Assembly (NCBI GenBank): GCA_030044035.1
Contig: JASHWN010000444.1
Span: forward strand, 1 to 5,125
Source: Xanthobacteraceae bacterium
GTDB lineage: Bacteria; Pseudomonadota; Alphaproteobacteria; Rhizobiales; Xanthobacteraceae
DNA length: 5,125 bases
Direction: 5' to 3'
Below, piece after piece: positions 1 through 5,125 of the stretch; the first letter of the stretch is position 1; each line of letters starts with the position of its first letter. Below the pieces are notes generated by a model, which saw only the letters and a list, made by a program, of their open reading frames with translations, made no database searches and was not told where the DNA came from. The position numbers and the translations under genes are program-made.

Positions 1-695
1 GAGATGAGCGTCTTGAAGCCCGGCTTATAAACCAGGAAATGCAGGTGCGACGGCCGCATGTTGTGCCGGCCGGCCGCGCGCAACAGCTCACCCACTGGCC
101 CGTCGATCGGGATCGGATAACCGGCCGGCAGGACGCTGCGAAAGCTGATGCGGCCTTGCGTATCGGTGGTGAATTTGCCGCGCAGATTCATATCAGCCTG
201 TACCGGATCCTGGTTTTCGTAAAATCCCTCCGGCGAGGATTGCCAGATGTCGACCTCGGCGCCTTCGATCGGCCTGCCGGCGGTGTCGAGAAAGGTGGCA
301 TCGACAAACAGAGCGGAACCGGGCGTCGGCGAGCGCACGATCGAGCCGCCGTTCGGCGTCGCCGGCGAGTGCATGCGCCAGAACGGGCCGAGCATGTTGG
401 CATCGGTCTCGGTCCTGCCGTTGTCGCCGTTATTGAGGAGGCAAATCAGCGGCGACAGGCCGAGCGAGCCCGCCATCAGCACGGCTTCATTGTGGGTCTC
501 GTTGGAGTGCTGGCCGAGCGCCACGATATAGGCCATGGCGGTATGAAATTCCTGCTCGGTCAGCTTCACCTCGCGGGCAAAGTCGTGCAGGTGGCGAATA
601 AGAGCCGCCAGGATCTCGCGTAGCCGCGGATTCCGCGTGCGCGCATATTCGCGCAGCACCGCGTCGGTGACGTCTTTTTCATTTTCGATGATCAT
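1..695 (-). CDS. Intradiol ring-cleavage dioxygenase, hydroxyquinol 1,2-dioxygenase-like (3' end cut by window edge)
   Basis: Cleaves a catechol-type ring between its two hydroxyls using non-haem Fe(III) and O2; the substrate is most likely hydroxyquinol, giving maleylacetate, in the cytoplasm. I translated 231 complete codons from the ATG at 693-695. The N-terminal helical dimerisation part covers about residues 1-100, ends in an LGPFW motif (102-106) and leads into the catalytic beta-sandwich. The iron ligands are all visible with family spacing: Tyr159 (in EGFYENQDP), Tyr193 (in AGYPIP), His217 and His219 (in RPSHLHF). The stretch YPIPIDGPVGELL resembles hydroxyquinol dioxygenases more than catechol 1,2-dioxygenases, but substrate cannot be settled from this. 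Family members are about 290 residues, so some 60 C-terminal residues lie beyond the left edge. A GGAG seven bases before the ATG supports the start. No partner gene (for example maleylacetate reductase) is in the window; one could lie further left. Family certain, substrate tentative. Confidence 0.93.
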   Translation of the reverse strand, partial: MIIENEKDVTDAVLREYARTRNPRLREILAALIRHLHDFAREVKLTEQEFHTAMAYIVALGQHSNETHNEAVLMAGSLGLSPLICLLNNGDNGRTETDANMLGPFWRMHSPATPNGGSIVRSPTPGSALFVDATFLDTAGRPIEGAEVDIWQSSPEGFYENQDPVQADMNLRGKFTTDTQGRISFRSVLPAGYPIPIDGPVGELLRAAGRHNMRPSHLHFLVYKPGFKTLI

Positions 696-974
696 CGGCT
701 TACTCCGCAACGCCGGCTTGGGCAGGAGGCGCGGAGTTTACGGCATCGGGCACGGCGGCGCCATGCGCGCAAAAAACTCACATCAGCGGTATTATGGCCC
801 AGATGCCACTCGGTTGTGGCGGGGCGGCTTCGCCGACTCTGCCGAGCCTCAATACCGGCGCAAACTGGACGCCGCCGCTCCAACGGCGAACAGGTCCGTG
901 TGTTGCAGGCTGGCGATGGCCCCTAAGCCTTCGGTCGATTTCTGCGAATACAAATAAGGACACGAACGCCGCGC
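696..974. other. Intergenic leader upstream of the dioxygenase gene
   Basis: This 279-bp gap separates the dioxygenase start from the stop of the upstream membrane-protein gene. Reading frames on both strands here are short, arginine- and proline-rich, and lack recognisable motifs or good ribosome binding sites, so I call none. It should hold the dioxygenase promoter and any operator, but I found no convincing -35/-10 pair. A CATAAT-like hexamer lies on the minus strand near 790-800 with no matching -35. A small GC hairpin (CGGC-TTC-GCCG) lies near 827-840. There is no stem followed by a T-run, so no intrinsic terminator for the upstream pair is evident. Confidence 0.4.
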
Positions 975-1298
975 TTAACCTCCAGCTGGCGGAATCAGCC
1001 CAACGCCATGCCACATGTCCATATAAGACCATACCGATTCAAATAGCGCAGCAACAAAAGCCACGGTAACCTGCGTATCACCAAAACCATTGGTGAGCTC
1101 TTGAGAATACGAAAGATTGCCTACGTAATGGACAACCAGTAGTGCGGCCATCACGTAAGCAATTCCGCCATTAAGGAATGCCCACACGTAGTCAGCTCTG
1201 CGGCGAAGATAACGCTTTCTCGCGCGCCGCTGATGCCAGATGATCACGGCTATAGCGCCGGCAATAAGCGGCCCCACCCCCGAAAGGAGCCAATGCAT
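975..1298 (-). CDS. Small membrane protein of unknown function, three predicted membrane segments
   Basis: A 107-residue protein that I do not recognise. Hydrophobic segments lie at about residues 3-21, 39-60 and 76-93. A strongly basic loop at 24-34 (RRARKRYLRRR) should lie in the cytoplasm by the positive-inside rule, which puts the N-terminus outside and the C-terminus outside after three crossings. The last segment is rich in aromatic residues (FESVWSYMDMW). The ATG lies 21 bp after the stop of the preceding small membrane gene, with a G-rich stretch (TGGGG) about seven bases before it. That spacing and the shared membrane character suggest co-transcription. The gene ends in TAA. Membrane-like composition in a GC-rich frame and operon placement favour a real gene over a chance frame, but no homology is claimed. 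Confidence 0.68.
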   Translation of the reverse strand: MHWLLSGVGPLIAGAIAVIIWHQRRARKRYLRRRADYVWAFLNGGIAYVMAALLVVHYVGNLSYSQELTNGFGDTQVTVAFVAALFESVWSYMDMWHGVGLIPPAGG

Positions 1299-1319
1299 AG
1301 CGAGCCCCAGTCCCCTTTG

Positions 1320-1565
1320 TCAGCAGATGAAATGGCCCGCTAGGCCGCCAAGGCCGGCCGCCACAGCGGTCACGGCAGGCATCTCAGGAATTTGGACGAT
1401 ATTGGCCACGGCGGCGACGATAAGCGCCGCCGCCAGTGCACCGCCGACAATTGAGCGGATGTCCTCTCTGAAATGAGTGCGGCCCGCGTGATCGCGGCCC
1501 TCGCGGAAGTATTTGATATCTTTGGTCAATACACTGGCTGTCAGTCGGCGAACTGGATCAAGCAT
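1320..1565 (-). CDS. Small membrane protein of unknown function, two predicted membrane segments
   Basis: An 81-residue protein, not recognised. A charged N-terminal part (about 1-36, rich in Arg, Lys, Asp and His) precedes two hydrophobic segments at about 38-58 (Ala/Val/Ile-rich) and 62-80 (Ala/Gly-rich), making a short hairpin in the membrane. I chose the ATG at 1563-1565, not the longer frame opening at 1664. A strong Shine-Dalgarno (GGGGAGGA) sits seven bases before it, and the extra upstream residues would be charged and featureless. The gene ends in TGA, with the second membrane-protein gene beginning 21 bp later. A possible EcfG-type promoter lies about 40-65 bp upstream of the start. 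Function unknown; a stress-related envelope role is only a guess from that promoter candidate. Confidence 0.72.
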   Translation of the reverse strand: MLDPVRRLTASVLTKDIKYFREGRDHAGRTHFREDIRSIVGGALAAALIVAAVANIVQIPEMPAVTAVAAGLGGLAGHFIC

Positions 1566-1573
1566 CTTTTGAT

Positions 1574-1581
1574 CCTCCCCT
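1574..1581 (-). promoter_or_regulatory. Ribosome binding site deciding the start of the 81-residue membrane protein
   Basis: On the minus strand the leader reads GGGGAGGATCAAAAG just before ATG. This is a near-consensus Shine-Dalgarno at ideal spacing and fixes the start at 1565. Its GGGG (1577-1580) can also pair with a run of C at 1589-1593 across an 8-base AT-rich loop, which could mask the site. Confidence 0.65.
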
Positions 1582-1604
1582 ATTTTGTGGGGGCTAGCCC
1601 TAAG

Positions 1605-1629
1605 AAAACGTTGCTCCGGCCCATGTTCC
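1605..1629 (-). promoter_or_regulatory. Candidate EcfG-type (general stress) promoter
   Basis: On the minus strand GGAAC (1625-1629) is followed after 14 bases by CGTTTT (1605-1610). The alphaproteobacterial EcfG/RpoE2 consensus is GGAAC, 16-17 bases, CGTT. The spacer to CGTT is therefore two to three bases short, although the distance to the final TT (18 bases) fits. It is the only GGAAC I found in the window's non-coding parts, and it sits about 40 bp upstream of the first membrane-protein start, where a promoter is expected. Both elements match, but the spacing weakens the call. Confidence 0.3.
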
Positions 1630-1959
1630 GGAAAAGGTAAGCCCCTCTGCCCCTTTTTACGCAAGTTTCAACAAATTCGCCCTGGGATTGTTCTTCCAGG
1701 TCAATCCGACCCCAGCGGGTGGCTGCATAATGACGGAAAGGTGACACCCGTCAAGGTTTAATCAAGCCTGGACGCTTGCCGGAGTCAACGGGGAAACCAA
1801 CTACATCGTGCGAGCTGGCGAGCCGCACACCTTGGTATTCCTGCTAAATATATATGTTCACCGCCACTATCGCGCAACGCGACTCACAGATGTAATTAGC
1901 AAGTCACCGTGTCTGAAATCAGGCAAATTGTCGAGCGTGAAAATCTGATTCATTCGCTG
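1630..1959. other. Intergenic stretch without a supported gene
   Basis: This stretch lies between the leader of the small membrane-protein pair and the remains of the pseudogene. Base composition is visibly less GC-rich than in the carboxylase gene, with an AT-rich patch (CTAAATATATATG) near 1843-1856. A weak imperfect hairpin (AGGTTT-AATC-AAGCCT) is near 1753-1769. A plus-strand frame runs from about 1743 to 1942 without a stop, but it has no ATG, no Shine-Dalgarno and no recognisable motif. I see no tRNA, IS end or inverted-repeat pair here. Confidence 0.4.
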
Positions 1960-2461
1960 CGTATTCAGTGGTCCACGCGGTGGGATTGAGCCGTCATGCC
2001 GCGCCATGCCTCGCCCGCGATCATTTTGCAGGGGCGAGGATGTGCTGCCGATGAGCGTGCCCAGGTTGGCCTTGTCGGGATTAGTCACACCGCACTCCTC
2101 AGCATCGCCGTGGCGATTTCCCGCGCCGAGAGCGGACCACCGTTCGCTTTGCGGAGTGGGTTCGGCGTGGCGTAATACGGCACCCTTCTGAAACTATGGA
2201 TTAGGCTCACGGCGTCTCACGGCATCGGACGCACGTCGTAGCCAGCTGCAGCGGCTTTACGATGGTCTCGACGTGCAGCATGGTCTTGCGCAGCCGATTA
2301 GTCTCTTTCCGATGATCGGGCACCTTTCCGACCAGCTCGGCGTGAAGTTGTTCCAGGGTCAACGCGGCCTGCTCCGTCTCAATCTTCGCGTATAGCATGC
2401 CGTCCAGATAGGGGACGGCTGACGTTATTTTTCTTGTGGCGTTTGGGCCACAACAACTCAC
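1960..2461 (-). pseudogene. Decayed gene for a small coiled-coil/HTH-like hypothetical protein (four frameshifts, one amber codon)
   Basis: Pieces of one protein follow each other in order but in different frames. Piece 1, from GTG 2461 or ATG 2398, is a helical part with LEQLHAELVGK and ETNRLRKTMLHVE and runs to about 2245. Piece 2 is GYDVRP (2243-2226). Piece 3 is VRRREPNP, then an in-frame TAG (2194-2196) where I recall a Trp in relatives, then FQKGAVLRHA (to about 2164). Piece 4 is LRKANGGPLSAREIATAMLRSA (about 2156-2091). Piece 5 is VTNPDKANLGTLIGS to HDGSIPPR (2088-1975). Adding one base near 2244, 2224 and 2089, plus one indel near 2156-2164, joins them into about 143-164 residues with a coiled-coil N-terminus and a helix-turn-helix-like REIATAML part. 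This order resembles a conserved small protein I recall from Rhizobiales accessory DNA; function unknown. A further one-base loss near 1975 would turn PPRG into PPRW. The 3' limit is approximate. Piece 5 alone has a GAGGAG before its GTG, so residual translation is possible. Confidence 0.72.
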
Positions 2462-2895
2462 ATCAGCCCGAGTTCGCGCAGCTCGCGCCGCAGCTTTTCC
2501 GGCATGGCAGCGGCGCCGGGCGCCGCTTTGTCGAGATCCGGCGGAACGTCCGTCGGCGCGAAATAGCGCCAGCCTTGGAATGCGCGGTACGGCCGCGGCG
2601 TGACCAGCACCACCTTGGGCTCAAGCACCAGGCCGCAGCGCCCGACGCCGTCCTTGTCGCGGAACGGCCGCACCGCGCGGATGCGCTGCCGGCACATGAT
2701 CTCGCCGCGGATCACCCAATAGAGCGAGCCGCCGTCGATCAGTTCGTCGGCGCGCTTGGGCACCATGCGGGTGCGGTGGATATGCTCGGCCTTCTCGCCG
2801 CGCCGGCGCTTGTCCTTCAGCTTTTGCCTGATCCAGTCCTGCAGGTCGCGAACCGAGTCGCAGCCGACGCACAATTTGATGAGATGCAGAGCCAT
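2458..2895 (-). CDS. DUF1489 family protein
   Basis: A complete 145-residue member of DUF1489, a family of uncharacterised soluble proteins found mainly in Alphaproteobacteria. I recognise it from the N-terminal LHLIKLCVGCDS (3-14), the central TRMVPKRADELIDGGSLYWVI (42-62), CRQRI with RPFRDKDGVGRC (68-87), LEPKVV (91-96), FQGWRY (106-111) and the C-terminal LRRELRELGL. No signal peptide or membrane segment is seen. Cys10, Cys12, Cys68 and Cys87 are notable, but metal binding is only a possibility. The ATG is 9 bp after the carboxylase stop. Its GAGG lies very close (two to three bases), an unusually short spacing, so translation may depend on coupling. An in-frame stop just upstream leaves no earlier start, and the family begins at this point. 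The biochemical role is unknown, and linkage to the carboxylase may be only positional. Confidence 0.93.
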   Translation of the reverse strand: MALHLIKLCVGCDSVRDLQDWIRQKLKDKRRRGEKAEHIHRTRMVPKRADELIDGGSLYWVIRGEIMCRQRIRAVRPFRDKDGVGRCGLVLEPKVVLVTPRPYRAFQGWRYFAPTDVPPDLDKAAPGAAAMPEKLRRELRELGLM

Positions 2896-2904
2896 GACCT
2901 CACA

Positions 2905-4866
2905 TTACCGAGTTTCGCCGCGCTCGATCAGCATGATCTCGGCGCCTTCCACAAGCTGGGCGCCAGGCGCGGCGGCGATTGCGCGCACTGTGCCGGCAAA
3001 CGGCGCCGAGAGCGTGTGCTCCATCTTCATCGCCTCGATTATGGCAAGCCGCTGACCGGCGGCGACGTGGTCGCCGAGGTGCACGAAGATTTCGAGCAAG
3101 CGCCCGTGCATCGGCGCCACGATGGTGCCTTCGCCGGCCTCGGCCAGCGCGCTTGCGGCAAAATCCGCAAGGCGCAGGCGCGTCTGGCGGCCGTGGCGGA
3201 GAACGTAGACGTCCTCGCCGGCGGCAAAGGTTTGCGCGTCTTGCGCAGGCGCTGCGCCGTTGACGGCGACGCCAATGCCGTCGGCCCCGTAGCTCACCGT
3301 CGCCTCGAGGCTAACGCCGTCGACCACGACTGGCACGGTTAGGCTGCGTGGGCCGCCAAGCTGAAAGCCATCGCGCGCCGCCCACGGCGAGTCCGCCTCG
3401 CTGTTTTCGCCGTCCAACGCGACTGTTTGCGCTGTGCCGCCGAACGACTGCGCCAATAGACGGGCGGCGCCGAGTGCCGCGGCGGCGTAGTCCGGTTGGT
3501 GTGGCACGCCGCCAAGCGCCGCGAGATTGCGGTCGACGAACCCGGTATCGATGCGGCCGCTGCGGAACGCCGGCGCCCGGCACAGCGCCATGAGAAAGCA
3601 AAGGTTCGTGCGCGGCCCGGCAATCACGGTGTGTTCGAGCGCGCTTTTCAGCCGATCGAGCGCGGCCTCGCGCGTTGCCCCGTGCGCGATCAGCTTGGCG
3701 ATCATCGGATCGTAGAACGCCGAGATGGTCGAGCCCGCCTCGACGCCGGCATCGACGCGGATGCCGGCCGGCCATTGCAGGGCCGCGATCGGGCCGGGCG
3801 ACGGCAAAAAGCCGTTCTCGGCATCCTCGGCGTAAACGCGTGCCTCGACGGCGTGTCCGTTCAGGCGAATTTGCTCCTGGGCAAGCGGCAGCTGTTCGCC
3901 GGCGGCGATCCGAAATTGCCATTCGACGAGATCGAGCCCAGTGATTGCCTCGGTCACCGGGTGCTCCACCTGGAGCCGCGTGTTCATCTCGATGAACCAG
4001 AACGCGCCGGCGCGCAGCCCCGCGGTGCCGTCGGCGACGAACTCGACGGTGCCGGCGCCGCTATAGCGGACCGCACGCGCGGCCTCGACGGCCGCCGCGC
4101 CGATCTGCGCGCGCAAATCGGCGGTCATCCCCGGCGCCGGCGCCTCCTCGACGATCTTCTGATGCCGGCGTTGCAGCGAGCAATCGCGCTCGCCGAGATG
4201 GACGACGTTGCCGTGGCGGTCGGCGAATATTTGTATTTCGATATGACGCGGCGCCGCGATGTATTTCTCGATCAGCACACGGCTTGCCCCGAATGCGGAC
4301 TCAGATTCGCGGATCGCGGCGTCGAGCGCCGCCTCGAATTCGGCATGACGCTCGACCCGGCGCAGCCCGCGGCCGCCGCCACCCGCCGCCGGCTTGATCA
4401 GCACCGGATAGCCGATCTCGTAGGCTTTCTCTTTGAGGAATTTCGGCTCCTGACGCTCGCCGTGATAACCGGGCACGACCGGCACGCCGGCCGCTTCCAT
4501 CAACGCCTTGGCGCGGTCCTTGAGCCCCAGGGCGCGGATCGCCGCAGGCGGCGGCCCGACGAAGACAACGCCTGCTCGTGCGCACGCTTCGGCGAAATCG
4601 GCATTCTCGGACAAAAAGCCGTAGCCCGGATGGATGCATTCGGCGCGCGCGCGTTGGACGGCTTCGATCAGCCGTGCAGTCGACAGATAGCTTTCGCGCG
4701 CTTCGGCGGGTCCGATCGGATAGGCTTCGTCGCAGAGGCGCACATGCAACGCATCGGCGTCGGCCGCGGAATAGACCGCGATGGTGCGCATGCCGAGGCG
4801 CTTCGCGGTGCGGGCGATGCGGCAGGCGATTTCGCCGCGATTGGCGATGAGGACCGAGCCGAACAT
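2905..4866 (-). CDS. Biotin-dependent acyl-CoA carboxylase alpha subunit (probably 3-methylcrotonyl-CoA carboxylase)
   Basis: This 653-residue protein would carboxylate its own biotin with ATP and bicarbonate, then pass CO2 to an acyl-CoA on a separate beta subunit. The biotin carboxylase N-domain starts at residue 1 (ILIANRGEIACR-like; HPGYGFLSEN 79-88). The ATP-grasp domain (about 115-322) has Lys116, Lys158, the glycine loop GGGGRG (162-167), RRHQK (233-237), Glu275 and EMNTR (293-297). The biotin carboxylase C-domain (about 336-445) holds Arg343. A less conserved linker/BT region covers about 450-575, and a biotinyl domain about 580-648 has EAMKMEH, with biotin on Lys614. All residues I know to be catalytic in E. 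coli AccC have counterparts. Length and PGYHGE (132-137) favour methylcrotonyl- over propionyl-CoA carboxylase, but acetyl/geranyl types are not excluded. The usual GDK before the ATP site reads GLK. A GGGG lies four bases before the ATG. DUF1489 follows after 9 bp; the beta-subunit gene is not in the window. Confidence 0.95.
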   Translation of the reverse strand: MFGSVLIANRGEIACRIARTAKRLGMRTIAVYSAADADALHVRLCDEAYPIGPAEARESYLSTARLIEAVQRARAECIHPGYGFLSENADFAEACARAGVVFVGPPPAAIRALGLKDRAKALMEAAGVPVVPGYHGERQEPKFLKEKAYEIGYPVLIKPAAGGGGRGLRRVERHAEFEAALDAAIRESESAFGASRVLIEKYIAAPRHIEIQIFADRHGNVVHLGERDCSLQRRHQKIVEEAPAPGMTADLRAQIGAAAVEAARAVRYSGAGTVEFVADGTAGLRAGAFWFIEMNTRLQVEHPVTEAITGLDLVEWQFRIAAGEQLPLAQEQIRLNGHAVEARVYAEDAENGFLPSPGPIAALQWPAGIRVDAGVEAGSTISAFYDPMIAKLIAHGATREAALDRLKSALEHTVIAGPRTNLCFLMALCRAPAFRSGRIDTGFVDRNLAALGGVPHQPDYAAAALGAARLLAQSFGGTAQTVALDGENSEADSPWAARDGFQLGGPRSLTVPVVVDGVSLEATVSYGADGIGVAVNGAAPAQDAQTFAAGEDVYVLRHGRQTRLRLADFAASALAEAGEGTIVAPMHGRLLEIFVHLGDHVAAGQRLAIIEAMKMEHTLSAPFAGTVRAIAAAPGAQLVEGAEIMLIERGETR

Positions 4867-4881
4867 GATGCCCCATCAGTA

Positions 4882-4899
4882 GCGGGCCGTGGGGCCCGC
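4882..4899. repeat. Perfect GC-rich inverted repeat in the carboxylase leader
   Basis: GCGGGCC (4882-4888) and GGCCCGC (4893-4899) form a 7-bp perfect stem with a 4-base loop. It lies between the stop of the upstream proline-rich frame and the carboxylase ATG, ending about 15 bp before it. No T-run follows on the minus strand, so it is not a classical intrinsic terminator. It could slow RNA polymerase, stabilise the message or be chance in such GC-rich DNA. Confidence 0.4.
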
Positions 4900-4925
4900 G
4901 CAATGGGGCGTCAGCCGCAACTCTC

Positions 4926-5125
4926 TCAGCGCGTCTGCGCCGGCGCGGGGGTCCAGACCGGATCGCTATTGACCTGCTCGGGCCCTGACCCGCCCGGCTG
5001 ACGCACCTCATGAGCGCCCGGCTTTTCCAAGCGCTTGCGCGGCTCGGCATTGCCGCCCGCGCCGTGCGGCTCGGCCGGCCCATTCGGCTCGGGGTTCATG
5101 ATGCTGATCGGCGGGATCGAGTCGG
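4926..5125 (-). CDS. Proline/glycine-rich protein of unknown function (5' end possibly outside window)
   Basis: An open frame enters from the right edge and ends in TGA at 4926-4928, with 65 codons visible. The sequence is low-complexity and hydrophilic, rich in Pro, Gly, Glu and Ala (for example NPEPNGPAEPHGAGG), with a short basic patch RKRLEK. It ends in DPVWTPAPAQTR. No domain is recognised. The frame stays open upstream of an internal ATG at 5097-5099, which lacks a clear Shine-Dalgarno, so this is probably the C-terminal tail of a longer protein; a 57-residue protein from that ATG is the alternative. It is in the same direction as the carboxylase, 59 bp upstream. Disordered tails of this sort occur in periplasmic and outer-membrane proteins, but nothing here proves location. 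Confidence 0.5.
   Translation of the reverse strand, partial: DSIPPISIMNPEPNGPAEPHGAGGNAEPRKRLEKPGAHEVRQPGGSGPEQVNSDPVWTPAPAQTR

Noticed and set aside
39..623. 194-codon plus-strand open frame
   Set aside because: It is antisense to the intradiol dioxygenase, whose iron ligands and family motifs are clear on the minus strand.
778..1032. 84-codon minus-strand frame overlapping the 107-residue gene's end
   Set aside because: It has no ribosome binding site, overlaps a better-supported gene and shows no coherent domain.
1743..1942. Plus-strand frame containing GVNGETNYIVRAGEPH
   Set aside because: It looks somewhat protein-like, but has no ATG, no Shine-Dalgarno and no recognised family, and it is short enough to be chance in less GC-rich DNA.
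2434..3342. 302-codon plus-strand open frame
   Set aside because: It lies opposite both DUF1489 and the carboxylase C-terminus, is rich in Ala/Arg/His, and has no family resemblance.
4882..4899. Intrinsic terminator before the carboxylase gene
   Set aside because: The stem is perfect, but no T-run follows on the minus strand, so it is kept only as an inverted repeat.
3496..5001. 501-codon plus-strand open frame
   Set aside because: It is antisense to the biotin carboxylase gene, which has full domain and catalytic motif support. It is a product of GC-rich codon bias with no recognisable motifs.
4301..5083. 260-codon minus-strand frame across the carboxylase start
   Set aside because: It is a shifted frame of the carboxylase N-terminus with arginine-rich noise composition.
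1..5125. CRISPR array, tRNA or rRNA, insertion-sequence ends
   Set aside because: I saw no regularly spaced repeats, cloverleaf-like sequence, transposase motifs or paired terminal inverted repeats on either strand.

Overview
The window is GC-rich. Its genes match families typical of Alphaproteobacteria, probably a Bradyrhizobiaceae-like Rhizobiales: a DUF1489 protein, a methylcrotonyl-type biotin carboxylase, and a small conserved protein often seen in accessory DNA. Every supported gene is on the minus strand, so transcription runs from the right edge to the left. The genus assignment is an inference from gene content only.

Right part (about 2458-5125): a proline-rich reading frame cut by the right edge; a 653-residue biotin-dependent acyl-CoA carboxylase alpha subunit (best guess 3-methylcrotonyl-CoA carboxylase, leucine degradation); then, 9 bp downstream, a DUF1489 protein. 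The last two look like one transcription unit. The carboxylase needs a beta (carboxyltransferase) subunit, which is not in the window.

Middle (about 1960-2461): a decayed gene. Pieces of one small protein (coiled-coil N-terminus, then a helix-turn-helix-like part) lie in order on the minus strand but in different frames. Four frameshifts and one amber codon separate them. Its first reading frame overlaps the DUF1489 stop by four bases (GTGA). About 1566-1960 has no convincing gene, but carries the leader of the next unit, with a candidate general-stress (EcfG-type) promoter.

Left-middle (975-1565): two small membrane proteins of unknown function, 21 bp apart, the first with a strong ribosome binding site. 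Left end (1-695): the first 231 codons of an intradiol ring-cleavage dioxygenase, closest to hydroxyquinol 1,2-dioxygenase, with all four iron ligands visible. Its C-terminus runs off the left edge.

Most of the window is ordinary catabolic and housekeeping coding sequence. I found no sign of a new defence or mobile system. The parts most worth a second look are the frameshifted pseudogene and the small membrane-protein pair with its possible stress promoter.
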